This document shows, piece after piece, positions 26,154 to 34,747 of a stretch of 64,000 nucleotides of DNA. The stretch's first letter is position 1. Each line of letters opens with the position of its first letter. Origin of the DNA: Oligoflexus sp. (GTDB taxonomy: Bacteria; Bdellovibrionota_B; Oligoflexia; Oligoflexales; Oligoflexaceae); the NCBI GenBank assembly GCA_014377445.1, contig JACMPP010000077.1, forward strand, positions 32,358 through 96,357, read 5' to 3'. The notes under the pieces are model-generated. The model saw only the letters and a program-made list of their open reading frames with translations, made no database searches and was not told the origin of the DNA. The position numbers and the translations under genes were made by a program.

Positions 26154-27959
26154 ATGAGCACACAATTGGATGGCTGGCAGCGTTCTCACAACCTCAATGA
26201 ACTCACCGATAAGCATGACGGCAATAAAGTCACTCTTATGGGGTGGGTTCAATCACGACGCGACCACGGAAATCTCATATTCATCGATCTTCGCGATCGC
26301 TACGGCATCACTCAAGTCGTTCTCGACCCGGCCCATACCGCTGGTGTTCTTGAAGTCGGCGAAAAGATCCGTAACGAATATGTCCTTGCCGTTCAAGGTG
26401 TCGTGCGCAAACGCCCTGAAGGCATGATCAACTCTAAAGTCACGACCGGGGCGATCGAAGTCATCGCCGACGTCGCCAAGCTCCTCAACTCGAGCGAGCC
26501 CTTGCCTTTCCAAATTCAAGACTCGACCGACGCGTCGGAAACGATTCGTTTGAAGTATCGTTATCTCGACCTTCGTCGCAACACGCTCAAGAACAATATG
26601 CTGACGCGTATTCACTTCGTTCGTGAAATGCGCCGCGCGCTCGAAGACGAGAACTTCCTCGATATCGAAACGCCGATGCTCTACAAGTCGACGCCCGAAG
26701 GCGCCCGTGAATTCCTCGTGCCTTCCCGGGTGCACGCCGGCAAATTCTACGCCTTGCCGCAGAGCCCGCAGCTCTTTAAACAGGTTTTGATGATCTCGGG
26801 CTTCGATCGTTATTACCAAGTCGTAAAATGTTTCCGCGACGAAGACCTTCGTGCGGACCGTCAACCTGAGTTTTCACAGATCGACCTTGAGATGTCTTTC
26901 GTCGACCGTGATCAGATCATGGGCACGATGGAACGCGTGATCGGCCGCGCCTGGGAAAAAGTCACAGGGGCTCCTGTTCCCATGCCTCTCCCACGCATGG
27001 GCTATGACCAGGCCATGGAAGAGTACGGTAACGACAAACCCGATACTCGTTTCGACCTGAAGATCAGTAATCTCTCCGAGATCGTTGCGACTTCGGAATT
27101 CAAAGTCTTCGCCAATGCCCTGAGCACCGGCGGTATCGTCAATGCCCTTTGCGTCCAGGGACATAGCGAGAAGCTGACCCGTAAAGAACTCGATGAACTC
27201 ACAGAAGTCGCTCGTCACCATGGTGCGGGTGGCTTGGCCTGGGCTAAGATCAAAGAGGGCAAAGGCGTGGAGAGCTGGCAGTCGCCAGTCGCTAAATTCC
27301 TCACCCCTGAAGTCATTGAAGCCATCACCGCCAAAGTTGGTGCCAAAATTGGCGACACTATTCTCTTTGGCGCAGGCGACTATCGCTCGACCAAAGCGGC
27401 TTTGTCGGCTGTACGCCTCGAGCTTGGCAAAAGACTGCAGCTCTTCAATCCCAAACAATTCAATTTCCTCTGGGTCGTCGACTTTCCGTCGTTTGAACGC
27501 GATCACGAGAGCAATCGCCTGATCGCTTGTCACCACCCCTTCACATCGCCTCGCGATGAAGATATGCATCTGCTCGAAACAGCAGCGGAGAAAGTCAAAG
27601 CGAAAGCCTATGACTTGGTTTTGAACGGCAATGAAGTCGCTGGCGGATCGATCCGTATCCACAGCCAGGAACTTCAATCCCGAATCTTCAAACTGCTTGG
27701 TTTGTCGCAAGAAGAAGCCCAATCAAAATTCGGCTTCCTCCTCGACGCCTTGAAATTTGGCGCTCCTCCCCATGGTGGCATGGCCTTTGGTCTCGATCGT
27801 CTCGTGATGATCCTCACCGGTTCGGATTCGATCCGTGACGTCATCGCCTTCCCGAAGACCAACAAGGCCACCGACTTGATGACTGAAGCCCCGAGCGAAG
27901 TGGGTCCTAACGAATTGCGCAATCTGCACATCCGTGTGCAGAAGCTGACTTTGGAGTAA
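26154..27959 (+). CDS. aspS: Aspartyl-tRNA synthetase (bacterial type)
   Basis: A 601-residue class II synthetase. The N-terminal OB-fold anticodon domain has [26 protein letters not shown]. Motif 2 [23 protein letters not shown] follows, then a GAD insertion domain (about 290–420) typical of bacterial AspRS, and motif 3 [16 protein letters not shown] near the C-terminus. It charges tRNA-Asp; whether it also charges tRNA-Asn cannot be read from sequence alone. The ATG was preferred over a TTG two codons upstream, as family members begin near here. Confidence 0.95.
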   Translation: MSTQLDGWQRSHNLNELTDKHDGNKVTLMGWVQSRRDHGNLIFIDLRDRYGITQVVLDPAHTAGVLEVGEKIRNEYVLAVQGVVRKRPEGMINSKVTTGAIEVIADVAKLLNSSEPLPFQIQDSTDASETIRLKYRYLDLRRNTLKNNMLTRIHFVREMRRALEDENFLDIETPMLYKSTPEGAREFLVPSRVHAGKFYALPQSPQLFKQVLMISGFDRYYQVVKCFRDEDLRADRQPEFSQIDLEMSFVDRDQIMGTMERVIGRAWEKVTGAPVPMPLPRMGYDQAMEEYGNDKPDTRFDLKISNLSEIVATSEFKVFANALSTGGIVNALCVQGHSEKLTRKELDELTEVARHHGAGGLAWAKIKEGKGVESWQSPVAKFLTPEVIEAITAKVGAKIGDTILFGAGDYRSTKAALSAVRLELGKRLQLFNPKQFNFLWVVDFPSFERDHESNRLIACHHPFTSPRDEDMHLLETAAEKVKAKAYDLVLNGNEVAGGSIRIHSQELQSRIFKLLGLSQEEAQSKFGFLLDALKFGAPPHGGMAFGLDRLVMILTGSDSIRDVIAFPKTNKATDLMTEAPSEVGPNELRNLHIRVQKLTLE

Positions 27960-27962
27960 TCG

Positions 27963-28910
27963 ATGCTGTTTAACAAAGCCGACTGGTATGACTATCCGAT
28001 GGGCCCTCACCTGCAGAACTACCTTGAAATCAGCACAAGCGATTACAAGGGAGAGAATGCGCCTTCTGTTTCGAAGGAGCGCCTCCAGGAATTCTCGAGT
28101 TTTCTCGTGGATTATTTCCAGGATCATAAGCCCCAGTCGGCAGGCGAGTTCGTCGATTTGATCGAAGAGATGACCAGTATGGGCTTGTCGGGCGCTGTCG
28201 TTCAGTTCGTCGACTTCAACCCGGAACTCCCTATCGAAGGCGATTTCAGAGCCTGTCTCGCCCTCGGTTCGTCCCTGATGCTTGAATCCGAACTCGACGA
28301 AGCGGCGACTTTCCTCCGTCAGGCTATAGGCCTGGCGCCTCTCGAACTGGCGCCCTACCTGAACTTGACGCAGATCTACTTCTCGATGGAACTGGACGAG
28401 GAAGCGATGAAGTGGGCCATCAAAGGCCTGGCTATCGATGCCAACAGTCCTCGCCTCTGGGAGATCATCGCCTCTATCTATATATACAAAGACAAGGCGA
28501 CGGCCGGAGAAAAAATTCGCGAAACAGCAGAGGCGACTTTGAGTTACGCTGGAATGTCTCTCGCAGCGGAAATCATCGATCCGAACGATCGCCTCCTTAA
28601 AGCCCAACTTTTGGGCGACGCTTTCAACGCAGGTTCACGCGATGATGAATTTCTGATCGAATATACTGCGGCCCTTGGCCTCGCAGAGCAGTTCGAGAAG
28701 ATTCCCCAGCTGCTTTTCCGTCTGGAAAACATGGAGAAGAAAACGATCCATTGGAAGCTCTTCGCCCATGCTGCTCAGGCGTTTCTGGCCATGAACAAGC
28801 AGGACGAGGCCCAGGAACTCATTAAGAAAGCCGCGCGTTCGCCGCACATTCCGGCGACAATCATCGCTGATTTGCAACGGACCTACGACTCGGACATTCA
28901 GGCGAACTGA
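27963..28910 (+). CDS. TPR-repeat protein
   Basis: A 315-residue soluble protein beginning 3 bases after aspS. The centre (about residues 95–170) has helix pairs with TPR spacing, for example CLALGSSLMLESELDEAATFLRQAIGLAPLELAPYLNLTQIYFSMELDEEAMKW, in which small residues and the terminal Pro fall at TPR positions. The rest is helical, and no enzymatic motif is visible. Such proteins are scaffolds for protein–protein contacts. Cotranscription with aspS is likely; the functional link is unknown. Confidence 0.7.
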   Translation: MLFNKADWYDYPMGPHLQNYLEISTSDYKGENAPSVSKERLQEFSSFLVDYFQDHKPQSAGEFVDLIEEMTSMGLSGAVVQFVDFNPELPIEGDFRACLALGSSLMLESELDEAATFLRQAIGLAPLELAPYLNLTQIYFSMELDEEAMKWAIKGLAIDANSPRLWEIIASIYIYKDKATAGEKIRETAEATLSYAGMSLAAEIIDPNDRLLKAQLLGDAFNAGSRDDEFLIEYTAALGLAEQFEKIPQLLFRLENMEKKTIHWKLFAHAAQAFLAMNKQDEAQELIKKAARSPHIPATIIADLQRTYDSDIQAN

Positions 28911-28973
28911 TTCTGAGCGACGCTATTGACGGTCAAGATAATGTGATCTCTCTGAACACAAGGAATTGTCACC

Positions 28974-29357
28974 ATGAGCTTATTGCCAATCGCGAGTCCC
29001 AATGCACCAGCTGCCATCGGTCCTTATTCTCAGGCTATCGTTTACAACGGAATAGTCTATTGTTCAGGGCAAATCCCCCTCGATCCCGAGACAGGGGAGA
29101 TGAAAGCCGTTACGATCGAAGATCAAACGCATCAGGTCATGAAAAATCTGCAAGCCGTCCTCGAAACAGCCGGATCCGGCCTCAGCGGAATTATTCGCAC
29201 GACAATCTATTTGCAGAATCTTGAAAATTTCGCCAAAGTGAATGAAGTTTATGCCAGTTACCTTAGCAAGCCTTATCCCGCTCGAGCGACTGTGGAAGTT
29301 TCCAAACTCCCACGCGGTTCTCAAGTAGAGATTGATGCGATAGCGAGACTTCTCTAG
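28974..29357 (+). CDS. ridA: RidA/YjgF family enamine deaminase
   Basis: A 127-residue member of the RidA family, which hydrolyses 2-aminoacrylate and related imines. The family's landmarks are all present: AAIGPYSQAIVYNGIVYCSGQIPLDPETGE (about residues 13–42) and YPARATVEVSKLPRGSQVEIDAIA (about 101–124), with the substrate-carboxylate Arg in PARATVE. AAGGAATTGTCACC precedes the ATG. It is probably independent of the TPR gene 63 bases upstream. Confidence 0.94.
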   Translation: MSLLPIASPNAPAAIGPYSQAIVYNGIVYCSGQIPLDPETGEMKAVTIEDQTHQVMKNLQAVLETAGSGLSGIIRTTIYLQNLENFAKVNEVYASYLSKPYPARATVEVSKLPRGSQVEIDAIARLL

Positions 29358-29497
29358 CAGACTGTCTGTTTTCGGAAGCGATTTTGAATCAGAACTGTCT
29401 CACTTCGAAGATCCCGCAATACTTCAGGACTTAGGGCCTAGCTTCATTTCTGCCTAAATCTATTTGGTATGAAAAAAATGTTTCCAATATGGGTTGT

Positions 29498-29538
29498 AAT
29501 TCGCATATCTTGTCACTAGCAGTGACTGGTAGCGAATT
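29498..29538. repeat. Two-tier inverted repeat upstream of the tail-tube-like gene
   Basis: AATTCGC (29498–29504) pairs with GCGAATT (29532–29538). Within it GTCACT (29512–29517) pairs with AGTGAC (29521–29526) around AGC. It lies about 120 bases before the next gene in an otherwise featureless 302-base gap. It could be an operator or an RNA hairpin. Confidence 0.45.
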
Positions 29539-29659
29539 CCTCCCTAAAGAATCTTCATAATTCTCGGAAACTCGCGCCAGATAGGTATTCAAAAACTGAC
29601 GCCTATGCTAAGCTGTAACTGAATCGATCATCTTTTACGTTATGGGAATTGGGAGACCA

Positions 29660-30124
29660 ATGAGCCGCACGCTCATGAAAAAAGCTGCCTATGCATTGGG
29701 CGTTATAGGTCTGACTGGAATGCTTGGACAAAGCATTAAAGCTGCCCTCAAACCGTCTGTGCTTACAACCTACGTGGAAATTGATGGAGTCGACTTCGGA
29801 CCGTTTGATGCCATCGAGGGTCTCGACAAATTTGCGCGTGACGGCTTCCCTTTAGCCGAAGGTTCAAGTTTTGAAGCCATCCATCTCAGCCGCGAATTCG
29901 TCACACATCCTTCGCTTTATCTTTGGGCTAAAAACCAGACCAGTCGTAAGTATGGTCCCAAGGATATACATCTGATTACGGAAAACGAAGACGGCGCTGT
30001 CGTCTCGCGCAAAGTGTTGCAATTATGTCAGCCCCTTTCGTGGTCTGTAGAATCCTCTAACCCGTCCTTGGGTGGTTTTAATGAATCAGTGGATCTGGCC
30101 GTTCAAAAAATTTCCGTTTTTTAA
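29660..30124 (+). CDS. Exported protein resembling phage tail-tube (gp19-type) proteins
   Basis: A 154-residue protein. An N-terminal signal-like helix (MKKAAYALGVIGLTGMLGQS after MSRTL) precedes a domain that reads like T4 gp19/tail-tube family members: YVEIDGVDFGPFDAIEGL, then a strand with FVTHPSLYLWAKNQTS, DIHLITENEDGAVVSRKVLQLCQPLSWSVES and a final NESVDLAVQKISVF (family: 'nev.ve.lel.heg'). The match was made by eye, without a search. Known relatives form tubes in phages and contractile injection systems and lack a signal peptide. The start was set by GGGAG 5 bases before the ATG. The 3' end overlaps the next gene by 44 bases. Confidence 0.45.
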   Translation: MSRTLMKKAAYALGVIGLTGMLGQSIKAALKPSVLTTYVEIDGVDFGPFDAIEGLDKFARDGFPLAEGSSFEAIHLSREFVTHPSLYLWAKNQTSRKYGPKDIHLITENEDGAVVSRKVLQLCQPLSWSVESSNPSLGGFNESVDLAVQKISVF

Positions 30125-31496
30125 TCAAGCTACAAAGTTCAAAACGCGTGCAGCCGTCTTCGGTGTACTCGGGGGCATTGTTACCCTTGGCTGCCAGAAT
30201 TTGATGCGTCCGACAGCTGCGGGCTCCGCTCCCGCCATGGCGATGGAGTCGGAAGACAAATCGCATATCGTGGCGAGCATCAAAGTCTATCTTCAGGATT
30301 CTAACCTGAAGGAAGCTTACGTGGGTGACTTCGATCGCACGACCTGCGTCGATGGTCTACCCACAGTATGGGCTATGACATTCAAGAGCACTTTTGGCGA
30401 CCAACTTTTTGATATCGACTATACGGCTCTCGCCGACAAAAAAGCGAACATCATCAACGTCAAAAGCGGTACAGAACATTTCCAGGTCGCGTCAGACGGT
30501 TATCCCAAAGCGATCGCGGGCCAAGGTCTTTGCGACCTACCTTTCCGCACCGACAGCACCCATCTCACAGCCGCCAGTGATGCCGGCAAACAGATTATGT
30601 CGGTCCTCTGGAGCGTCGCTCCCGATTGCCAATTTGAAACCAACGCCGAAGGCACGCTTCAGTGCAACATCGCCCATGCGAGCGAGCAAGAGCTTCGGAC
30701 CCGTCTCGACACGTTGACTCGCAACATGTCGACCAAGTGGAACCATCAGCCCTATCTCCTTATCCGTCGTCTGACCCTGACGAAACAGCTCTTGGAAGCG
30801 TCGGCTCAGAATGACGATCTCAAAGCCGTTCACAAATTCTGTCGCATTATCGAATTCTCTCTGCCACATGAATTGCCTTTGAGTTTCCGTTCGAAGACCT
30901 GGCAATCCAAGGTCTGTCATGACAAAAGTCCTGAGCTGAAGCTCATGATGGTCGGTCTCGACCACGCTGTACGCGAAATCGAATCTCTCGCACATCGAAT
31001 CGAAGACACCAGCCTTGTAGGCACCTTTACCCTCGCGGTCCCTCATGACAAGAGCCCGGTGAAGGAATACTGGATCACACTCCAGCCTCTCGATCTGCCA
31101 GTCCTCGTAAAGAACGACACTCCGGCCCTCAGCCCCTGTGTTTGGCATCCGCTCTTTTCCGACCAAATGGACAAAGCGCTCATTGCCATGAATCTCGGCC
31201 AGATTATCTCAACCGGCAACAAGAGCTTCTGTGCGCCCGTGCCTGATCTGGCGAAGGCCAAGAAGGACTCAGACATGTACATTCGTACAAGCATTGCCAG
31301 CGAAATGGAGTTCCCCATCGTCAACGGCCAATCGAAACTCCTGCGTTTGCCGACGGGCGACTACAAGTACAATATCACTCAGCTAAATGGACCTTTCTCC
31401 GAAGAAATGTTCACGACCGAAGAAATCATCCCGATCAGTATCGGTCAGGTCAGTTGGAAAACGAATCGACCGCACCTGATCATCAAAAACTGGTAA
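30081..31496 (+). CDS. Large exported protein, possible lipoprotein, function unknown
   Basis: 471 residues. The N-terminus is basic and aromatic for about 23 residues, then AAVFGVLGGIVTLGC (Cys at about residue 38) looks like a lipobox, although Thr sits at -3. About eight further cysteines, two in CRIIEF and KVCHDK contexts, suggest disulphides and so a periplasmic or surface location. I recognise no family; the middle is mixed helix and strand, and the end is beta-rich. The ATG has GGGTGG 5 bases upstream and lies inside the previous gene, so the two are probably translated together and may act as a pair. Confidence 0.6.
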   Translation: MNQWIWPFKKFPFFNQATKFKTRAAVFGVLGGIVTLGCQNLMRPTAAGSAPAMAMESEDKSHIVASIKVYLQDSNLKEAYVGDFDRTTCVDGLPTVWAMTFKSTFGDQLFDIDYTALADKKANIINVKSGTEHFQVASDGYPKAIAGQGLCDLPFRTDSTHLTAASDAGKQIMSVLWSVAPDCQFETNAEGTLQCNIAHASEQELRTRLDTLTRNMSTKWNHQPYLLIRRLTLTKQLLEASAQNDDLKAVHKFCRIIEFSLPHELPLSFRSKTWQSKVCHDKSPELKLMMVGLDHAVREIESLAHRIEDTSLVGTFTLAVPHDKSPVKEYWITLQPLDLPVLVKNDTPALSPCVWHPLFSDQMDKALIAMNLGQIISTGNKSFCAPVPDLAKAKKDSDMYIRTSIASEMEFPIVNGQSKLLRLPTGDYKYNITQLNGPFSEEMFTTEEIIPISIGQVSWKTNRPHLIIKNW

Positions 31497-31522
31497 GCAA
31501 CGTTCCGCATTTCCGCTATATT

Positions 31523-31555
31523 CCTTCTGCAGTGTAAATACGTCTACAGAAGGAG
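31523..31555 (+). promoter_or_regulatory. Hairpin covering the ribosome site of the FMN reductase gene
   Basis: CCTTCTGcAG (31523–31532) pairs with CTaCAGAAGG (31544–31553). The right arm contains most of the AAGGAG Shine-Dalgarno that serves the TTG start at 31562. If formed, the stem would block initiation; it could also be a weak terminator of the upstream gene. Confidence 0.4.
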
Positions 31556-31561
31556 CAACTC

Positions 31562-32164
31562 TTGAAATACGCCCTACTTTCTGGCAGCTCACGCCACCAA
31601 TCCCAAAGCTTCAAAATCGCCAGCTATATCGAAACCGAAATCAAAGCGGGCAAAAACCAGACCTATATGCTTAACCTCGCGGACAACCCCATTCCGCTCT
31701 GGGATGAAGGCGTATTCGGTCCCGATGAGAAATGGCAGAAAATTTGGGGCCCAATCTCCAGCGAACTCAAATCTTCGGATGCCCTCGTTCTCGTCTGCCC
31801 TGAATGGCACGGAGCGGTTCCCGCCGCTGTAAGAAACTTTCTGCAAATTGCCACGCACCAGGAACTCGGTCACAAGCCAGCCCTGATCGTGACCGTCAGC
31901 TCATCGCTTGGCGGTGCCTATCCGATCTCGGAACTGCGCATGGCTGGCTACAAAAACAACCGCATCTGCTACATCCCCGAACAACTCATCATCCGCAACG
32001 TCGGTAAGACCTTCAACGGCCCGACTATGGAAAACGATGACGACGCTTACCTTCGTACCCGTTGCACATACGCTCTCAAAGTCCTGGATCAATACGCGAA
32101 GGCTCTCAAGGTCGTCCGCGAGAGCGGTGTGATTGATCACAAAGCCTATCCAAATGGGATGTAA
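31562..32164 (+). CDS. NAD(P)H-dependent FMN reductase family protein
   Basis: A 200-residue flavodoxin-fold reductase. LLSGSSRHQSQSFKIASYI (about residues 5–23) is the FMN-phosphate loop, and VLVCPEWHGAVPAAVRNFLQIA (about 77–98) corresponds to the family's PEYNGSIPGxLKNAID segment. TVSSSLGGAYPISELRMAG follows. Members reduce FMN or quinones using NAD(P)H. Translation begins at TTG with AAGGAG 6 bases upstream, and a hairpin covers that site. Downstream genes run on the opposite strand. Confidence 0.82.
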   Translation: MKYALLSGSSRHQSQSFKIASYIETEIKAGKNQTYMLNLADNPIPLWDEGVFGPDEKWQKIWGPISSELKSSDALVLVCPEWHGAVPAAVRNFLQIATHQELGHKPALIVTVSSSLGGAYPISELRMAGYKNNRICYIPEQLIIRNVGKTFNGPTMENDDDAYLRTRCTYALKVLDQYAKALKVVRESGVIDHKAYPNGM

Positions 32165-32247
32165 TGATAGGTTCCGAATATCCTATTGAATCTCGAAAAT
32201 AAGCGACCTACAAACGAGTGCGTGCGTGCTAAATCGGACGTGCAGCT

Positions 32248-32724
32248 CTATTTTAATTTCCTACCTTGGCGCTTACCATCGGTCCGGCCCATCAATTCTT
32301 CCAGGATTCTTTCTAATTCATTCATGCCACCAGCAAAAGGTGGCATAAACTCGTCTATCGCGAACTCATCATCTTCATCATAGTCTCCATCAACAATTGC
32401 CATGAAGTTCTGCCGCAACAATGCCGAAAGGCTATTAAAAAGAAATGTTTCTATTTCGTTCTGAGGCTTCGCATTCATGGGCAGAAACGGCCCTAATAAA
32501 GTGCTTAAATCCAGGGTTTCGTCGAAAAAGAAACTTCTTATGTCCGCCGATGGATCCGTGAGGACTTGATAGGCTTTACGAATTTCGGAGAATTTTTCGG
32601 GAAATTGCTCGAGTGGATAACGCCGAATCATTTTATGAAAAGCCTGCTCGACCTGCGCAAGCTCAAGCAGCTCCCCAAGAGGGAGCCGTAGGATGCCTCT
32701 AGCACCGATTGCATTAAGACTCAT
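32248..32724 (-). CDS. J-domain-like protein lacking the HPD motif
   Basis: 158 residues. Residues about 15–70 follow the J-domain pattern of helix II and helix III (QVEQAFHKMIRRYPLEQFPEKFSEIRKAYQVLTDPSA), but the HPD tripeptide is replaced by YPL, so the usual stimulation of Hsp70 ATPase is doubtful. The rest has an acidic DGDYDEDDEFAIDEF stretch and a basic tail (GKRQGRKLK). The start has AGGA 6–7 bases upstream; the frame extends nine more codons. It is the last gene of a GrpE-like/DnaK-like/unknown run on the same strand, which supports the chaperone connection. Confidence 0.6.
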   Translation of the reverse strand: MSLNAIGARGILRLPLGELLELAQVEQAFHKMIRRYPLEQFPEKFSEIRKAYQVLTDPSADIRSFFFDETLDLSTLLGPFLPMNAKPQNEIETFLFNSLSALLRQNFMAIVDGDYDEDDEFAIDEFMPPFAGGMNELERILEELMGRTDGKRQGRKLK

Positions 32725-32764
32725 GTCATTTCCTTTAAGTAAGGTCCTCACTGAATTCTAGCTC

Positions 32765-34747
32765 TTAAAAGGGACGATAACCGCCTTCGACCTTCTTCGG
32801 TTTAGACTTGCCCTTTGTCACTGGTAAACGACCGCGCTTTTTAGCGGGTTGGGCCTGTTGATCCAAGTAGTCTATAAGACTTTGCCAAGCTGGATCAAAA
32901 TTAAACAGCGTCACGTTTTGTTCTAAAAATACTTTAAGCCGAAGCAAGATCAATGAACTATGAGTTGACTGTAGTAGGTGAATAAGGGGTTTGTTTATCC
33001 CTTTCTTGACGTTTTCAAGCTTAAGCATTTGCGGTATCAAAACGAGTACCAGGTCTTCTCCCAGCCGCTTCCACAATATCTTGGATTCTATACGAGACAG
33101 GGTCATGAGCAAGATATGCAGGCGAGAGTAGCTTAAACCTCGCAAATCGAGGCCTGACTTAAACGCAAAAGCCAAGCTCCAAAAAACCAGATCGCCTTCC
33201 AATTCAGCACTGCCTGTCAGCTCGTTTACCGGGAAACGATCGGCCTTAAGCAGTTTGTCAAAAGTACTCGCCAACAGAAGATCAATTTGCTTGTTGCTCT
33301 GGGAGTCGTGGGTGGCACGTCTCAACCAGGGGATGAGGATTTCACGCCGAGCTTCAAGCGGCAAAGCATCGAAGTATTTTTCGATAAAGATTGGATTGGA
33401 TTTAAGTCCGTAATTCTCATATAGGGCATAGAAAACGTCGAATGGCATAACCTTAGGACGTTCGGGGAGGCGACCGAAGATAGCCTTGGCTTTGTTCGGG
33501 CCAGCCTTCGCTATCTGCAACCACATTAGGATTTCATTCTGCGGCCTATGCGCCGCTAGGAATTCCACCATAGCGGGATCTGGTCGATATCGCGGGGATT
33601 TGCTGAGACAATCCATGACAAATTCAACACAATGGTCTTTTACGCTTAGCGCAAACTCCTTTTTTGAATCTGGGACGCCTCGACTTAGGGCGGACCAGAG
33701 GGAAAGGAATGCATTTTTTTCGCGCTGCTTGCACGACGGTGAAAAGTCCTCCTCATTTTGACTCCCAATGGTCTGGATTCGCCAATCCAGAATCAAGAGT
33801 TTAGTATGCTGTTCAAAGGTCTTCGATTGCGAAACTTGAAGTCTTTTGAATGGCTCGATGAAATCAGAACTGATTTCAGCAAGATGCACGCTTTCGAGTG
33901 TTGGAGTTCGGAGCCCTTCTTTCTTCTCAAGTATTGATGTCTCAACTACGAATGAGAGGATATTGGGGAATTTCTCTAATTTACTGAGATCCGACTGGAG
34001 GAAACGGTTTTTAAAGAGGCCGCGAAGTGATGGCTCGATAAAGGCTGTGAATTGAGGGTCGTGAGCCATCATTTCGATATTCGATCGAAGGAACCCTAAT
34101 CCTGTATCGAGTCGTTTCAATTGGGGAATGGTCGGCAATCTCTTTTTGGGATTGAGCATTGCAATGAAATTGTCAGGCATTTGATGCGTTTGGTCGAGAC
34201 AGCTTTCCGAGATAAATTCGAGACAGTCTGCCACGGCCGGTGAATCCACCTCGATCATGCCCGACGCGTGGAAATGCATGATCGCGGGATAATCGAGTAT
34301 CGAAGTTTCGCCCCGTTTCAAAGTCCTGTATCGATCTAGCAATGGATTATTCGAATCGTTCCAATTTGTTACGCTTGCATAAGAAACGACCTGCCTCAAA
34401 ACGCTGGAATAGTCGAAATCCAGATGATCATCAAATGTGCGGCAGACCCGATTTAAATCTGATGGGTTCCAAGGTTCGGGTTTATTCGAAAAGAGGCAAA
34501 GCTCGAAAACATCTCTATTCGCCTTCCAGACCGACGACGAACTCTCCTTCCCCATTAGGCGAAGCAGGCTATAATATAGCGACAGATTAGAATTGCCCAC
34601 TCCCAGCGAGTTTACTGTCAGATTAGTTGCTTCCGCATCAAGCATTTCCTGATGCTGCGATAAATAGGGACTAGGTTTTAACTTGGCTTTTTCCTTGTCT
34701 TTTAAATGCTTCTTTTTCTTTCGCCTTTCTCGATTGCTGTTAACCAT
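32765..34747 (-). CDS. Unrecognised 660-residue protein of the accessory Hsp70 operon
   Basis: I recognise no family. The protein begins with a strongly basic stretch (NRERRKKKKHLKDKEKAKLK) and ends with another (KKRGRLPVTKGKSKPKK). Between them are about 600 residues of predominantly helical, leucine-rich sequence that could be an alpha-solenoid. There is no signal peptide or membrane segment, so it is cytoplasmic, and the basic ends could touch nucleic acid or ribosomes. The ATG has AGGAGG 6 bases upstream and overlaps the DnaK-like stop by 8 bases, showing translational coupling. A role as client, adaptor or co-chaperone of that Hsp70 is inference. Confidence 0.75.
   Translation of the reverse strand: MVNSNRERRKKKKHLKDKEKAKLKPSPYLSQHQEMLDAEATNLTVNSLGVGNSNLSLYYSLLRLMGKESSSSVWKANRDVFELCLFSNKPEPWNPSDLNRVCRTFDDHLDFDYSSVLRQVVSYASVTNWNDSNNPLLDRYRTLKRGETSILDYPAIMHFHASGMIEVDSPAVADCLEFISESCLDQTHQMPDNFIAMLNPKKRLPTIPQLKRLDTGLGFLRSNIEMMAHDPQFTAFIEPSLRGLFKNRFLQSDLSKLEKFPNILSFVVETSILEKKEGLRTPTLESVHLAEISSDFIEPFKRLQVSQSKTFEQHTKLLILDWRIQTIGSQNEEDFSPSCKQREKNAFLSLWSALSRGVPDSKKEFALSVKDHCVEFVMDCLSKSPRYRPDPAMVEFLAAHRPQNEILMWLQIAKAGPNKAKAIFGRLPERPKVMPFDVFYALYENYGLKSNPIFIEKYFDALPLEARREILIPWLRRATHDSQSNKQIDLLLASTFDKLLKADRFPVNELTGSAELEGDLVFWSLAFAFKSGLDLRGLSYSRLHILLMTLSRIESKILWKRLGEDLVLVLIPQMLKLENVKKGINKPLIHLLQSTHSSLILLRLKVFLEQNVTLFNFDPAWQSLIDYLDQQAQPAKKRGRLPVTKGKSKPKKVEGGYRPF

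Noticed and set aside
29660..31496. Prophage or contractile injection system cluster
   Set aside because: Only one tail-tube-like protein is present, with a signal peptide; no sheath, baseplate, capsid, terminase or integrase gene surrounds it.
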